Part shown: positions 9,060 to 18,018 of the stretch, in pieces | Layout: every line of letters starts with the position of its first letter | Position numbering within the stretch: the stretch's first letter is position 1 | NCBI RefSeq assembly: GCF_017908595.1 | Contig: NZ_JAGKTL010000004.1 | Span: 348,173 to 412,172 of the forward strand | DNA length: 64,000 nt | Direction: 5' to 3' | DNA from: Rhodothermus bifroesti | Lineage (GTDB): Bacteria; Bacteroidota; Rhodothermia; Rhodothermales; Rhodothermaceae | The notes under the pieces: model-generated | Told to the model about the DNA's origin: nothing | Databases searched by the model: none | The model's input: only the letters and a program-made list of their open reading frames with translations | Program-made: the position numbers and the translations under genes

Positions 9060-10447
9060 GGTCTTTGCTTCAGCAAGGGTGAGGAATCGGGCACTACCGG
9101 TTGCCAAGCTGTTGGCGTTATCACCTCGGGCAGCAACAAACTCTGCGCAGCATGTACCAGTGCCTGGGCGCGCTTTACCGCTCCACCCAAGCGCTGCGAG
9201 GGCGCTGGTGGAGAAACGAGCGCCAAGCCTCCATAGATCCGTACATAAGTCTGTTGCCATGCCCTTGGAACCTGAAACCACACGTTTCGCTCTGCTTGAA
9301 GCGCATCGGGGAGCCTAACCGGCTGCAGCGTCAGTCCATAGCGCGCGGCTAAGTGCTGTAATGTGGGGATATCTTCTGGCCGCGGATCCAGGTAAAGCAT
9401 TGTGCGCGTAGCACGCAGGTCCCACAACGGCCGCTCCAAATAAGCCTTTAGGCCCTGATGTCCTTGGCGCGCGCCAGACCATACGGCAAATAGCAAACTG
9501 CGTTGTGGAAGAGGCCAGTAGCTCGCAAGCGCACGGTAGAAACGGCTCAGCTCCAGCAATGCAGCTACACCTTCGCCCATGTGGCGGCCATCAACGACCA
9601 GCCGGCTGCCAGGCAAGCCGATGCCGTCCAGCTCGGCAGCAACAATCACCAGCTCGTGACGCAGCACGGGATCTTTCCCGGCAATAAAGCCCAGCACGTT
9701 CAGCGCCTCAACCGTTTCGCGCCTGCCTTGCACGTGCACATGCACCGGATGCCGCAGGGCCAACCGCTGCGGTTGTTCACCGGCCAGCGCAGCCTCCAGG
9801 CTATCGGCCTTCCAACCCAGCAAGCGTGCGGCTGCTACTGGCGTAAGCTGCACCACCAAAAGCCCCTGTAAGGGCCGCTCGGCCAGTGAAGGCTCAAGCA
9901 AGCCCACCCGAAACACAACCCGGTAGCCTTGCGCACGCCAACGCGCCAGTTGTGCGGGGGTACCTTGTGCAAAAGGAGCCATCAAGGCCTCGGCAACGGG
10001 GCAGGCTTTTGCACTTGGGCATAGCGTAAGTGTTGTAATGGTCACCCGCCCAGTATCACTTTGGCCATCCGGCCAGAATTCCAAGCCTAGAAAGAAAGTG
10101 GTCGTGTCTTCAGCTGCCCCCTGCTTGAGTATAGCTCCCAAAGGCAGGTAGACGTTGGCCGTATAACCCAGTTGATATTGGTTCCCTAAAGCTGGCCCAA
10201 TACCCAACGATCGCAACCGGTCGGCCACGTATGCTGCCGCTCGTGCTAGCTCCAGCGATCCCGTTAGGCGCGGCAGCACTTCCGATGCATTCAGCACCTG
10301 GATATGCTCGGCAAGCAGTGCTGAATCGCCTGCTACTGCGCGCCATGCAGGCTCCGACACCGAAAGCGACCCCGCCGGCGTGCAGGCCGCAATCGCGAGC
10401 AGTCCCCCGAAAGCGCCCCAGAAACCGATAAGCCGAACTGTACGCAT
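9056..10447 (-). CDS. M28 peptidase-like lipoprotein lacking catalytic residues
   Basis: 463 aa from the ATG at 10447, chosen because AAGGA lies about eight bases upstream and the resulting N-terminus is a lipoprotein signal with lipobox LLAIAAC. The protein follows the M28 aminopeptidase outline: ARAAAYVADRLRSLGIGPA near residue 65, NVLGFIAGKD, and a final DLRATRTMLYLDP. The zinc ligands are missing: the usual SAHYDH strand reads VAAELDG (about 271), the GADDN segment reads VDGRHMGEG, and GEE reads GARQG (about 327). It is probably a non-catalytic, membrane-anchored relative in the periplasm. It begins the run that continues through plsC and gatC to the glycan genes. Confidence 0.75.
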   Translation of the reverse strand: MRTVRLIGFWGAFGGLLAIAACTPAGSLSVSEPAWRAVAGDSALLAEHIQVLNASEVLPRLTGSLELARAAAYVADRLRSLGIGPALGNQYQLGYTANVYLPLGAILKQGAAEDTTTFFLGLEFWPDGQSDTGRVTITTLTLCPSAKACPVAEALMAPFAQGTPAQLARWRAQGYRVVFRVGLLEPSLAERPLQGLLVVQLTPVAAARLLGWKADSLEAALAGEQPQRLALRHPVHVHVQGRRETVEALNVLGFIAGKDPVLRHELVIVAAELDGIGLPGSRLVVDGRHMGEGVAALLELSRFYRALASYWPLPQRSLLFAVWSGARQGHQGLKAYLERPLWDLRATRTMLYLDPRPEDIPTLQHLAARYGLTLQPVRLPDALQAERNVWFQVPRAWQQTYVRIYGGLALVSPPAPSQRLGGAVKRAQALVHAAQSLLLPEVITPTAWQPVVPDSSPLLKQRP

Positions 10448-10480
10448 GGTGCAGATCCTTAGGGGATGTTGCGCAAAATA

Positions 10481-10516
10481 AAAAACCCGCAAGACCCGGG
10501 GGCCTTGCGGGTTTTT
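10481..10516 (-). terminator. Rho-independent terminator after the pil secretin gene
   Basis: Perfect 13-bp stem (10481-10493 with 10504-10516) around a 10-base loop. The left arm ends in five A and the right arm in five T, so it works in both directions. It sits 17 bases after the secretin stop on the minus strand and closes the pilT-to-secretin block. Confidence 0.92.
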
Positions 10517-10533
10517 GAACCTATTTCGAATGC

Positions 10534-11883
10534 TTAACGTCGTGGTAGTGGAGTTTGGCGAGCCGTTTGCTCGCTAAAGCGTTCCAGTCGCTCGCGCAGC
10601 TGCTCACGGCTGCGTTCGAGGAGATCCTGTTCGAAGGGACGCCGTGCCCGCGCTTCCAGGGGGTCACGCACGTTCACCTGCAGCACAATCAAAAGCTCGG
10701 TCTGCGTGACGGTTCGCTGCGTACGACCAAAAATGTAACGCAGCCCAAAGAACCATCCGGGTAGATCTTTCAAAAATGGAATCCCTTTGCGGGATACGGA
10801 TTCCCGCGTCGAATAAAGGCCGCCGATAATCGTTTGCTCACCGTCGAGGAGCAACACGCGCGTATCGGCGGTGTTGCGGTCGACAATAGGTCCAGCACCC
10901 GTTGGGGTAGCACTGGAATTTTCCACCATCACATCTAGGTGCACAAACTCCAAAAGCGGGGCCCCGGCCGTATCGGCCGTTGGGGCTACAATCAATGTGG
11001 GAGTAACGTCGATAATGATGCCGGTCGAGACAAACTGCGTGATTGTGTTGCCTGCAAAGTCGCGCGTTTGAATGGGCACGTCCGAGCCAATCTGGATACG
11101 CCCGCGCTCGCCACTTTGCACGGTTATTTGAGGGTTGGCAATGGTCTCGCCAATGCCTTCGGTTTCCAAAAAGCGCAAGAAGTTGGTTAAATCGCGGAAA
11201 TTGATGCGATCGGGAGCCTCAATAAGGGGCTGGAGCGGGTCGAAGAGTTTCTCCGTCTTAAGGAAGAACTGCACGTTGCCTTGCGCAGTACTGCCCGTAC
11301 CACTTCCGGTTCCGCCACTTCCAGTTCCGGTGCCGGTAGTTTGTCCAAAAAATTGATCCCAGTTAATCCCGATGTCGCGCGCCTTGCTCAGGTTGAGGTT
11401 AAACAGAATCGCGTTAATTTGGATCTCTCGCGTCTGGGGTGTAGCTGGCTGCACGACTGTAGAGGCTCTGCCTTCGGTAGGTTGCTGCTGCGTGCTCACC
11501 ACAAGGTTAGGGCCTGGTGGTGCAGGCTCGACAATAAAGAATTTCTCTGTCTCGCGGTAGATCAAGCCTTTGGTCTGGAGCACCAGCTCGAAGGCATCAA
11601 AAAAGTGCATGCCCGAAATCGAGATGCCAATCGGATCACTCCGGTCTTGGGGATCTACGATCTGTTTTCCGGTCACGCGTTGAAATATAGGGTTGAGCAG
11701 CTCAAAGAATTGCTTGAGCGGCGTTGTCGGCAAAAATGACACCAGCTGGTCTGGCGGCACATAAGTGCGCATGACCCGCTGGGGAGGCTGAACCTGCGCC
11801 GATACTGGCCAGGCTACAAGGCTGCCGATCAGCAGCCATCCTACCAGTAGCGCCATCCAAGTAGCTATACGCACGCGCTCCAT
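10534..11883 (-). CDS. pilQ: Short secretin of the type IV pilus (PilQ-like)
   Basis: 449 aa, outer-membrane pore through which the pilus passes. A signal peptide ends near residue 29 (WPVSAQ). One small N-domain follows (about 40-120, ending KGLIYRETEKFFIVEP), then an N-type ring domain (about 150-170, IQINAILFNLNLSKA). A Gly/Thr/Ser-rich spacer sits at about 183-200. The secretin core has IGETIANPQITVQSGE and the signature GEQTIIGGLYSTRES followed by GIPFLKDLPG. It is much shorter than classical PilQ (about 700 aa) and lacks AMIN domains. Last gene of the block, directly before a strong terminator; the C-terminus (400-449) is charged and helical. GspD of a type II system is the alternative, but the PilM/N/O/P and PilT neighbours favour a pilus. 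Confidence 0.88.
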   Translation of the reverse strand: MERVRIATWMALLVGWLLIGSLVAWPVSAQVQPPQRVMRTYVPPDQLVSFLPTTPLKQFFELLNPIFQRVTGKQIVDPQDRSDPIGISISGMHFFDAFELVLQTKGLIYRETEKFFIVEPAPPGPNLVVSTQQQPTEGRASTVVQPATPQTREIQINAILFNLNLSKARDIGINWDQFFGQTTGTGTGSGGTGSGTGSTAQGNVQFFLKTEKLFDPLQPLIEAPDRINFRDLTNFLRFLETEGIGETIANPQITVQSGERGRIQIGSDVPIQTRDFAGNTITQFVSTGIIIDVTPTLIVAPTADTAGAPLLEFVHLDVMVENSSATPTGAGPIVDRNTADTRVLLLDGEQTIIGGLYSTRESVSRKGIPFLKDLPGWFFGLRYIFGRTQRTVTQTELLIVLQVNVRDPLEARARRPFEQDLLERSREQLRERLERFSEQTARQTPLPRR

Positions 11884-11897
11884 AGCTCTACAAGGTT

Positions 11898-12857
11898 TTA
11901 CTCTTCATGGAAAGGCTTAAGCAACACCGGTCCTAAAGCCTGGCGATAACGCTCTCCTGTTTCCAGGTGCAACTCCACTTCATCCAGAATGCCGCCTCGG
12001 TTTAGACGTGCGACCACACGTCCTTCGATGGGATCGATGGCAGTGATCTGCCCTAAGTAGACGTTCTCGCCAACGCCCACACTGCGCAGCCCAGTTTCGT
12101 CTTGGAAAACAGCCCTCCCGCCAACAATCGAAACCAACCGCGCCTTTTCGATATCAATCAGGTTGTCCGAGTTAGGAGGCAGTTGTTCCAAAATACCGGG
12201 ATAGAACGGGTTGACAGGGGGATTTCTCTCTGGAAAAACAGCGCGCGGCAACTGACGATACAGACTGTCGGCCATGTGCGCAACCTGTAAATCTGGCGGA
12301 CCGCCATAGTAAGCCTCAAGCTGCATCGTGAAGGAGACCATCACCATCATCCGCTGGCGCCCGCTTTGCCGGTCGGCTTTGACCAGGTCGATATGGTCGA
12401 GCGAGAGCGTTTGGATCCGGTAAAGCTCAGGGGTATTTTCAATCTCCCAAACAAAGCGATACAGGTGGTGAAAGTAACCTCGGCCTTCGATGCTAAAGGT
12501 GTAATAGGTAACCTTGGGCTCTTGGGTCAAACCGACCAGACGGACGTTGAAGGTTTCAAAACCTTGACGGGTGAGTGCATTTAAACGGGCAACCACATCC
12601 GGAGTCTCTAGCTTGGCTGGAATGTAGCGATAGCGCGAACGCCAGCGGCTTTCAACCTCCCGGGCCCGTTGCTCGGTGGCCGCATACTCGGCCAAAAGCG
12701 AGCCAATTTCGCTTTCACGCATGTGGGCCAGTTTTTCCAGCCGCTCTACGTGCTCAATCTCGCGAGGCAGCTTGACAAAGGTTAGATAACTTCCTATACC
12801 GGCAATCAGGAGCCAAGCCACAACGAGCAAAAGGGCGTTGTTGTACTTTTTCCACAT
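11898..12857 (-). CDS. PilO-PilP fusion-like pilus alignment protein
   Basis: 319 aa. One membrane helix at about 8-29 (LLLVVAWLLIAGIGSYL) is followed by a coiled segment and a PilO-like ferredoxin domain (about 75-190), recognisable from GFETFNVRLVGL, YYTFSIEGRGYFHHLYRFV and the LYRIQTLSL strand. After a linker, residues 235-310 look like PilP: VSIVGGRAVF, VGVGENVYLGQITAID, VVARLNRGG. In other systems PilO and PilP are separate; PilP is normally a lipoprotein that contacts the secretin. Here both appear on one inner-membrane-anchored chain, placed between the PilM-PilN fusion and the secretin gene. The PilO part is moderately certain; the PilP part is inferred from strand pattern and context. 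Confidence 0.75.
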   Translation of the reverse strand: MWKKYNNALLLVVAWLLIAGIGSYLTFVKLPREIEHVERLEKLAHMRESEIGSLLAEYAATEQRAREVESRWRSRYRYIPAKLETPDVVARLNALTRQGFETFNVRLVGLTQEPKVTYYTFSIEGRGYFHHLYRFVWEIENTPELYRIQTLSLDHIDLVKADRQSGRQRMMVMVSFTMQLEAYYGGPPDLQVAHMADSLYRQLPRAVFPERNPPVNPFYPGILEQLPPNSDNLIDIEKARLVSIVGGRAVFQDETGLRSVGVGENVYLGQITAIDPIEGRVVARLNRGGILDEVELHLETGERYRQALGPVLLKPFHEE

Positions 12858-12863
12858 GATCTG

Positions 12864-14573
12864 TCACGGATTTGTCGTTGACTGGGCAGCTGCAGTAGCA
12901 ACGCGCTCCCGCAAGTAGCGGGCTGGCTCAGGCAGTTCGTTAGGCAACGGAATTTCAATGACAAAAGCATACACAGGCCATTCCCGTATCTCAGCAAACG
13001 TCAGCTCTCGGATGGTGCCCTCCAGACGCTGGGCTAGTTCAACAACACGCTCGCGAGCTAAAGCGCTGCCTACCAGCTGAACACCTGTGGATTGGGGTTT
13101 CCAGCTATCGACCCAGATACCCCCTACGGCAGCCACTTCGCGCGAAAGCTGTGCCAGCGAGCGGCTCCAACGATCACTTCCCACCAGCAGCGAGTCGAGC
13201 ACTTCCAGCGCTTGCAAAGCCTGCAGCGTGCGGGCATTGAGGCTGTCGATACGGCGCTCAAGCGCCTTGGCATCGGTCTCGGCAATTGCAGGCGGCAAGC
13301 GCCGCAGCACATCCTGACGGGCTTTTAGGGCTGCGTTTAGCTCTAGATAGCGCCAAACGAAAAACAACGTGGTTACAAACAGTAGTCCATAAAGGGCCCA
13401 GACGTGCCAGCCAAAAGGCAACGTCCAACGCCGTCGCAAGCTAGGTGGGAAAAGATTGACCGTTTCGAAAGTCTCCAGAAACGACCGGTCGGCCTGCAAC
13501 CGCAGTGCCGCCAGTAAGGCAGCCAGGAATCCTGCACCATGCACCTCTGCCTCAACGGGCACATAGCGGCGCAGCGAAACAACGCGGGCTTTAGGGAAAA
13601 ACACCTCAAAACCACGCTGCAAATCCGACTCGCTCTGTTCACTCAGCAAAAAAATGGCTTCAACTTCGCCAATGCCGTACTCGTCCTGCAGCAGCAAAAC
13701 ACGGCTGCAGATGGTTTCGGGGGTGTCGTGCACGCTCAGCGAACGCAGACTCTCCACATGGTGAAGCGTCTCATCCTGCAAAAATAGCATGAGCGTGTCT
13801 TCGTGCCCCACCCGCAGTACCAGCGAACGCTGGGGTCGTTCTGCAGCCGAGAAGCTTCTCAGTGCCCGACGAGCTAGCCCTAAGTAAAGCGACACCTCGG
13901 TCTCAAAAAGCCGCGTGCGCGGTAGCTTTCGGTTCGATTCGGCTTTAAGCGCCTTAAGCGTGGCCGTTATCGGTTCGGTAGGACGGGGTAAAACGGCTAA
14001 AAAACGATGCGTTTCGTTGTCCGAAGGCGTCAGCGCTAAAAAAGCAACCTGGTTGGGGTCAAAAACGAGATTTTGCTGCTCAAGCAGCTCCAACAAGGCT
14101 TTACGGTCGAGCTCTCCGGTGTCTTGATCTTTGAAGCGGGCACGCCGTGGGAGGCGTAGCTCGACGTAGGCCAACTCTGCAGAAGGCAAACAAAAGGCAA
14201 CCTCTGGATCACCATAGCCTGCCTCGCGGCACTCGCTCAGCACGTCGCTGACTTCGGTTACAAACAGCGCAGCCGCGGGCGTCTGAGTACTTGCTCCGTC
14301 CCCACTGACATCGAATTCCGACTTCAGAAATAGGCTGGTTGTCTGCCCGCCACCAAATTGAATCGAAAAGTCGCTGGCCGACTCCTGGCCCTTGACTTCG
14401 GGCACCCCTTGCTGCACTGTAGCAAAACGGGCTATGCGTTGCCGGGTAAACTGACGCACAATGCGTACCCCTTCGCCCGTATGCTGCAACAAAACACCGT
14501 AGAGGGTGCGACCAGCTACGCTCAGGCCCAAAACGTATGGGGCTTTGGTGTGGATCGCCTTGGCAGACTTCAT
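12864..14573 (-). CDS. PilM-PilN fusion protein
   Basis: 569 aa. Residues 1-360 look like the actin-like PilM domain (VLGLSVAGRTLYGVLL at the start; LVLRVGHEDTLMLFLQDE in the middle; AGFLAALLAALRLQ near its end). Immediately after comes VNLFPPSLRRR (373-376 is NLFP), the counterpart of the PilN N-terminal INLLP motif that docks into PilM. A membrane helix follows at about 388-406 (WALYGLLFVTTLFFVW). The periplasmic part has a coiled coil and a PilN-like domain (GIWVDSWKP, GVQLVGSALARERV). PilM and PilN are usually two genes. The fusion would fix their stoichiometry. Gene spacing to the next gene is six bases. Confidence 0.82.
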   Translation of the reverse strand: MKSAKAIHTKAPYVLGLSVAGRTLYGVLLQHTGEGVRIVRQFTRQRIARFATVQQGVPEVKGQESASDFSIQFGGGQTTSLFLKSEFDVSGDGASTQTPAAALFVTEVSDVLSECREAGYGDPEVAFCLPSAELAYVELRLPRRARFKDQDTGELDRKALLELLEQQNLVFDPNQVAFLALTPSDNETHRFLAVLPRPTEPITATLKALKAESNRKLPRTRLFETEVSLYLGLARRALRSFSAAERPQRSLVLRVGHEDTLMLFLQDETLHHVESLRSLSVHDTPETICSRVLLLQDEYGIGEVEAIFLLSEQSESDLQRGFEVFFPKARVVSLRRYVPVEAEVHGAGFLAALLAALRLQADRSFLETFETVNLFPPSLRRRWTLPFGWHVWALYGLLFVTTLFFVWRYLELNAALKARQDVLRRLPPAIAETDAKALERRIDSLNARTLQALQALEVLDSLLVGSDRWSRSLAQLSREVAAVGGIWVDSWKPQSTGVQLVGSALARERVVELAQRLEGTIRELTFAEIREWPVYAFVIEIPLPNELPEPARYLRERVATAAAQSTTNP

Positions 14574-14625
14574 AGCGTTACAGAACTACCTTTTTTCGTA
14601 TCATTCAGGAACGCAGCACGAGCAA

Positions 14626-15927
14626 CTACCCAAGCAGCTGTTGCAAGCGTCGCTTATTATTCGCAAAATCAAAGGCAACTTCGGGCGTAATTAGCTGCTG
14701 GGTGACCAGGCGGTACAAATCCTGTTCCAGGGTGGTCATCCCTAGGGCCCCTCCCTCCCACATCATCTGGTAGATTTCGCTCGTGTTTTTGTTTTTAATA
14801 GCCGCACGGGCTGAGGGGGTCATCCACAACACCTCTTTAGCCAAGATGCGCCCACCCCCCACCTTGGGCACAAGCTTTTGGGAAATCACGCAGCGGAGTA
14901 CATCAGCCAACCGGTTGCGCACGCGATCCTGTTCTTCAGGCGGGTATTCAGCCACAATGCGATCGATGGTCTCTACGGCCGAACTGGTGTGCAGCGTAGA
15001 GAAAACCTTGTGACCTGAGTCCGTGATTTCTAGCGCCGCCGAAATCGTTTCGGGATCACGCATCTCCCCAATCACGATAATGTCGGGGTCCTGGCGAAGG
15101 GCCTGCACAATGCCATCCTTAAAGGTGCGCACGTCGCGCCCCACCTCGCGGTGACGGATCAAGCATTTGCTTGACCGATGCACATACTCGATGGGCCGTG
15201 CGATGATCACCACGTGCGCGTGCACATCGTTGTTGTTGGCATCGATGATCGCATCCAACGTAGTGCTTTTACCCGACCCCGTGACCCCGGTAACCAGCGT
15301 CAACCCATCCCGCACGTGACGAAACATTAATCCCCGCTCAATAAGGGGATGAAAGCCCAGGCTCTTGAGGGAGCGAATTTCGTCACTGATGGCGCGCATG
15401 TTCAGCGCCACATGGTCCATATCAAAGTAGACCGTGGCACGAAAGCGCCTGGGCATGCCGTTGCGCCCTTCAATGGGCAGCTCGTAGGAAAAGTCTAGCG
15501 AGCATTCTTCAAAAAAGAGCTGCAGCTGCCGCTCGGTAAGCAGGTTCAGGATAAGCAAGCTGGCCTCATCGCATGTATAGGTGCCCATTTCTTCGTAGGG
15601 CCGCTTATCGCCATGCACACGGTACCACACATAGCCGTTCGAGGCCGGGCCCCCCATATCTAGGTCGCTGGCATTAAGGTCCAGCATGCGCTTAACCAGC
15701 AGCTGCATGTGCTCTCGCAACGCCGTGCGGTCTTTATCTAACAGGGCATTGACCTGTTCGGCCAGATAGCGCGCACGGTCTTCACCGACCAAAGAGGGCG
15801 GTACCGAATCCAGTACGGTCTTGCAAATCTTGGGCAACGGGGGCACAGGCCGCAGGCGCGGCCGCTGCTGCGCAGCACTGGCATGCTGCGCCAACACTTC
15901 AGCCAGAGCAGGATTGACGCTCGACAT
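14626..15927 (-). CDS. pilT: PilT-like retraction ATPase
   Basis: 433 aa cytoplasmic hexameric ATPase of the secretion superfamily that powers pilus retraction. An N-terminal extension of about 75 residues precedes the PAS-like domain (LNASDLDMGGP). Walker A is GVTGSGKSTT at about 212-221, the Asp box follows with RPIEYVHR, and Walker B is DIIVIGEMRD (about 282-291) with the His box FSTLHTSSAVETIDR. The tail AAIKNKNTSEIYQMM occupies the place of the AIRNLI retraction motif. It heads the pilT/MN/OP/Q block, and a strong terminator just upstream separates it from the minor-pilin genes. PilU is an alternative name. Confidence 0.92.
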   Translation of the reverse strand: MSSVNPALAEVLAQHASAAQQRPRLRPVPPLPKICKTVLDSVPPSLVGEDRARYLAEQVNALLDKDRTALREHMQLLVKRMLDLNASDLDMGGPASNGYVWYRVHGDKRPYEEMGTYTCDEASLLILNLLTERQLQLFFEECSLDFSYELPIEGRNGMPRRFRATVYFDMDHVALNMRAISDEIRSLKSLGFHPLIERGLMFRHVRDGLTLVTGVTGSGKSTTLDAIIDANNNDVHAHVVIIARPIEYVHRSSKCLIRHREVGRDVRTFKDGIVQALRQDPDIIVIGEMRDPETISAALEITDSGHKVFSTLHTSSAVETIDRIVAEYPPEEQDRVRNRLADVLRCVISQKLVPKVGGGRILAKEVLWMTPSARAAIKNKNTSEIYQMMWEGGALGMTTLEQDLYRLVTQQLITPEVAFDFANNKRRLQQLLG

Positions 15928-15989
15928 GTCGCATCGCAGGTTTGGCTTTCTTAGTATCGTGCACCTTAGGACAGGCTTAAGTCAGGTCC

Positions 15990-16037
15990 AAAAAAAGCGG
16001 CGTTGCTTCGGAAAATCTGCTTCCGCCGCAACGCCGC
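15990..16037 (-). terminator. Rho-independent terminator after the minor pilin-like gene
   Basis: Ten-bp perfect stem (15997-16006 with 16028-16037). On the minus strand it is followed directly by seven T (15996-15990). It ends the pilin-pilC-pilB-minor pilin block and implies a separate promoter for pilT just downstream. Confidence 0.88.
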
Positions 16038-16061
16038 CTGGAGGACTGCAATGATATTCGG

Positions 16062-17228
16062 CTAGACCGCCGGCTCTGGGATGAGCTCTACCTCAATCAC
16101 CTGGTCGTCAAAATCGGGTACAATCTTCCCCTCAACCATGTAATAGTCGCGCGTCTCATAATAGCCCCACTGATCCACTCGAGACCAGCCCGAACCGCCA
16201 TAGCTGTATTTTCCATTACGCTCACCCCAGCTTGCACCGCTACGAATCTGCCATTTCATATCTCCATAGCTATAGCGCTTGACATCGGCGAGCTTATCCA
16301 TCCCCATAAACTCAGTATCAAAGTTGAGGTCTTCAAAAGCCAAGCGCCAGGTGTTGGGCTTTGTGGGGTGGGCTTGAATCATGACATAAGGCCCCTCCTG
16401 CATTTGCGCAAAATCATCTGTGCTTTTAATCAGCGCATCCCGCAAATAGTCAAAGTATTTCTTGCCTACCCTTGCCAGCACATCCGTGCGTCCCCGTAGA
16501 CTACAGTCTTTGTCGACCGCCAAAATGAAGTTGGCCCGCTCACCTGGATTTAAGACCACCGTACTGGTTGCACTGGCATTGTCCCGATTATGCCCCGGGG
16601 GAAAGATCAGTTCAGGCTCAAGGGCTACGTACCGGTCGTTACCCCGCAGCTCGATATCTTCTTGGGTTTCGCACGAACTGCCGTGCGCCGGATTGCTGGG
16701 ATCACACCTACCTGGATTATTGCCCATGCCGTTGTTGTTGCGCGGTACGTAGCGCTGCAAGTAAATGGCCGAACAATAGCCGGCGACTGATTCCAAAAAC
16801 GTTACCTTGACCCGGCTGGGCTGATTCGGGGGCACTTCCAAGATACGCTGCAGCACCCGATGGGTCCCCATTTGATGGGAAGCCTCTCCGTAACGCCCAA
16901 TGGCAACCGCTCCGTAGGAGGACGCACCGATTGGATAAACCCAGGCTTCATAGGAGCCTCCCTTGAGATGTCCCGCAAGCTTCCCGCTGGAGCCATTGAC
17001 AGCATTGACCAGCTGCGTCAGCGTCCAGGTCGGATTGGCTGCCTCAAGCTGACGCGCACGAGAAATAATCAGGTTGTAAGCCGAGCGCGCAATCTCCCGC
17101 GCTAAGGCCTCTTCCTGACGGGCCACCTGCCGCTCATCGGCTTGCAAGCGATTAGAACTCCCTTGCAGGAGTAAAACGCTGGTGCCTATAGCAGCGGCCG
17201 CTACGAGAAGCAAAATCGCCTTGCCCAT
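16062..17228 (-). CDS. Unrecognised single-anchor protein, probable minor pilin (PilX-like)
   Basis: 388 aa, no family recognised. The start at 17228 is firm: a strong AAGGAGGT lies five bases upstream. The N-terminus is Met-Gly followed by Lys and a hydrophobic helix (KAILLLVAAAAIGTSVLLL), then a polar helix (RQEEALAREIARSAYNLI), the arrangement of a class III-like pilin with a two-residue leader. The rest is beta-rich and Tyr/Gly-rich, with four cysteines (two in a CDPSNPAHGSSC loop, one in VAGYCSAIY, one in KDCSLRG) that could form disulfides outside the cell. It lies between the PilB gene group and pilT. Inference: tip or minor pilin subunit, possibly an adhesin. A secreted anchored protein unrelated to pili cannot be excluded. 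Confidence 0.6.
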   Translation of the reverse strand: MGKAILLLVAAAAIGTSVLLLQGSSNRLQADERQVARQEEALAREIARSAYNLIISRARQLEAANPTWTLTQLVNAVNGSSGKLAGHLKGGSYEAWVYPIGASSYGAVAIGRYGEASHQMGTHRVLQRILEVPPNQPSRVKVTFLESVAGYCSAIYLQRYVPRNNNGMGNNPGRCDPSNPAHGSSCETQEDIELRGNDRYVALEPELIFPPGHNRDNASATSTVVLNPGERANFILAVDKDCSLRGRTDVLARVGKKYFDYLRDALIKSTDDFAQMQEGPYVMIQAHPTKPNTWRLAFEDLNFDTEFMGMDKLADVKRYSYGDMKWQIRSGASWGERNGKYSYGGSGWSRVDQWGYYETRDYYMVEGKIVPDFDDQVIEVELIPEPAV

Positions 17229-17355
17229 AGGACCTCCTTACAGCGATTGGCTGATTTGTTTAGCATAGCTTCGAAAACCGTGCCTACCACCAAAACAGCA
17301 TTTTGCACAACTTTTTATCCCACAGATGGTTACGTTATGTAACTGCAGGGTTCAT

Positions 17356-18006
17356 CTATGAACCGCCACTTCTGCCTGCATACCGATCAATGAGCAATGT
17401 CGAACCGTAATAGACCTGACGGAGCACCTGGGCGCGCGCCACTTCAAAAGGCGCTGCCATAGTAAACCGCACCCGCGTATTTTGCACCAACGCAGCGTTA
17501 TTTTTCGGATCTGCAATCGGCCGCGCATCGCGATCGAGCAAGTCGATCTTGAAATAGCTCAACAGCCCTGGGCTTTCACCACTGGCTTGCCACGGTCCTG
17601 TAGGACAACTGCTGCCGATGCATTCTTCGCGCTGCAGCCGGTAAACAGAAACGCTGTCGTTCCGGATCACCCGATGTCCTGCAGCCTGCAAGCGATAGCG
17701 CACGTAAACGCGCAGGGCGTTTCCGGCGGCATCGGTCGAATCGTGGAAAAACACAAACCGGACAGTCACCCCCGCCGAGTCAACGGGATTCTCAAATGGG
17801 GTTTCGCTGGACCAATCCACACCCCGCCCCAGCCGCAGCAGATCATCTTCAAGCCATGTGGCCAAATCGCCAGCCTGGCGTTTGACCATGTAGTTCACCG
17901 TCTGCTCCAGGTTGATCTCGGCTAGGCGCTGCTGCACCGTGAGCATCATCAAAAACAGCATGCCGCCCACAATGAGCGCGTTCAGATTGTCGAAAATGAA
18001 CCACAT
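17356..18006 (-). CDS. Unrecognised single-anchor protein, probable minor pilin
   Basis: 216 aa, no family recognised. It begins MWFIFDNLNALIVGGMLFLMMLT, one hydrophobic helix starting within the first few residues, followed by an amphipathic helix (EQTVNYMVKRQAGDLATWL) and then a beta-rich domain with one cysteine pair (ECIGSSC). The outline of early helix plus soluble head resembles PilW/PilJ-type minor pilins. It starts 12 bases after the stop of the next upstream gene, which has the same outline, and is 127 bases from the following one. Both genes are between pilB and pilT. Export and assembly as a pilin is inference. Confidence 0.6.
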   Translation of the reverse strand: MWFIFDNLNALIVGGMLFLMMLTVQQRLAEINLEQTVNYMVKRQAGDLATWLEDDLLRLGRGVDWSSETPFENPVDSAGVTVRFVFFHDSTDAAGNALRVYVRYRLQAAGHRVIRNDSVSVYRLQREECIGSSCPTGPWQASGESPGLLSYFKIDLLDRDARPIADPKNNAALVQNTRVRFTMAAPFEVARAQVLRQVYYGSTLLIDRYAGRSGGS

Positions 18007-18018
18007 AGGCCTTTAGCG

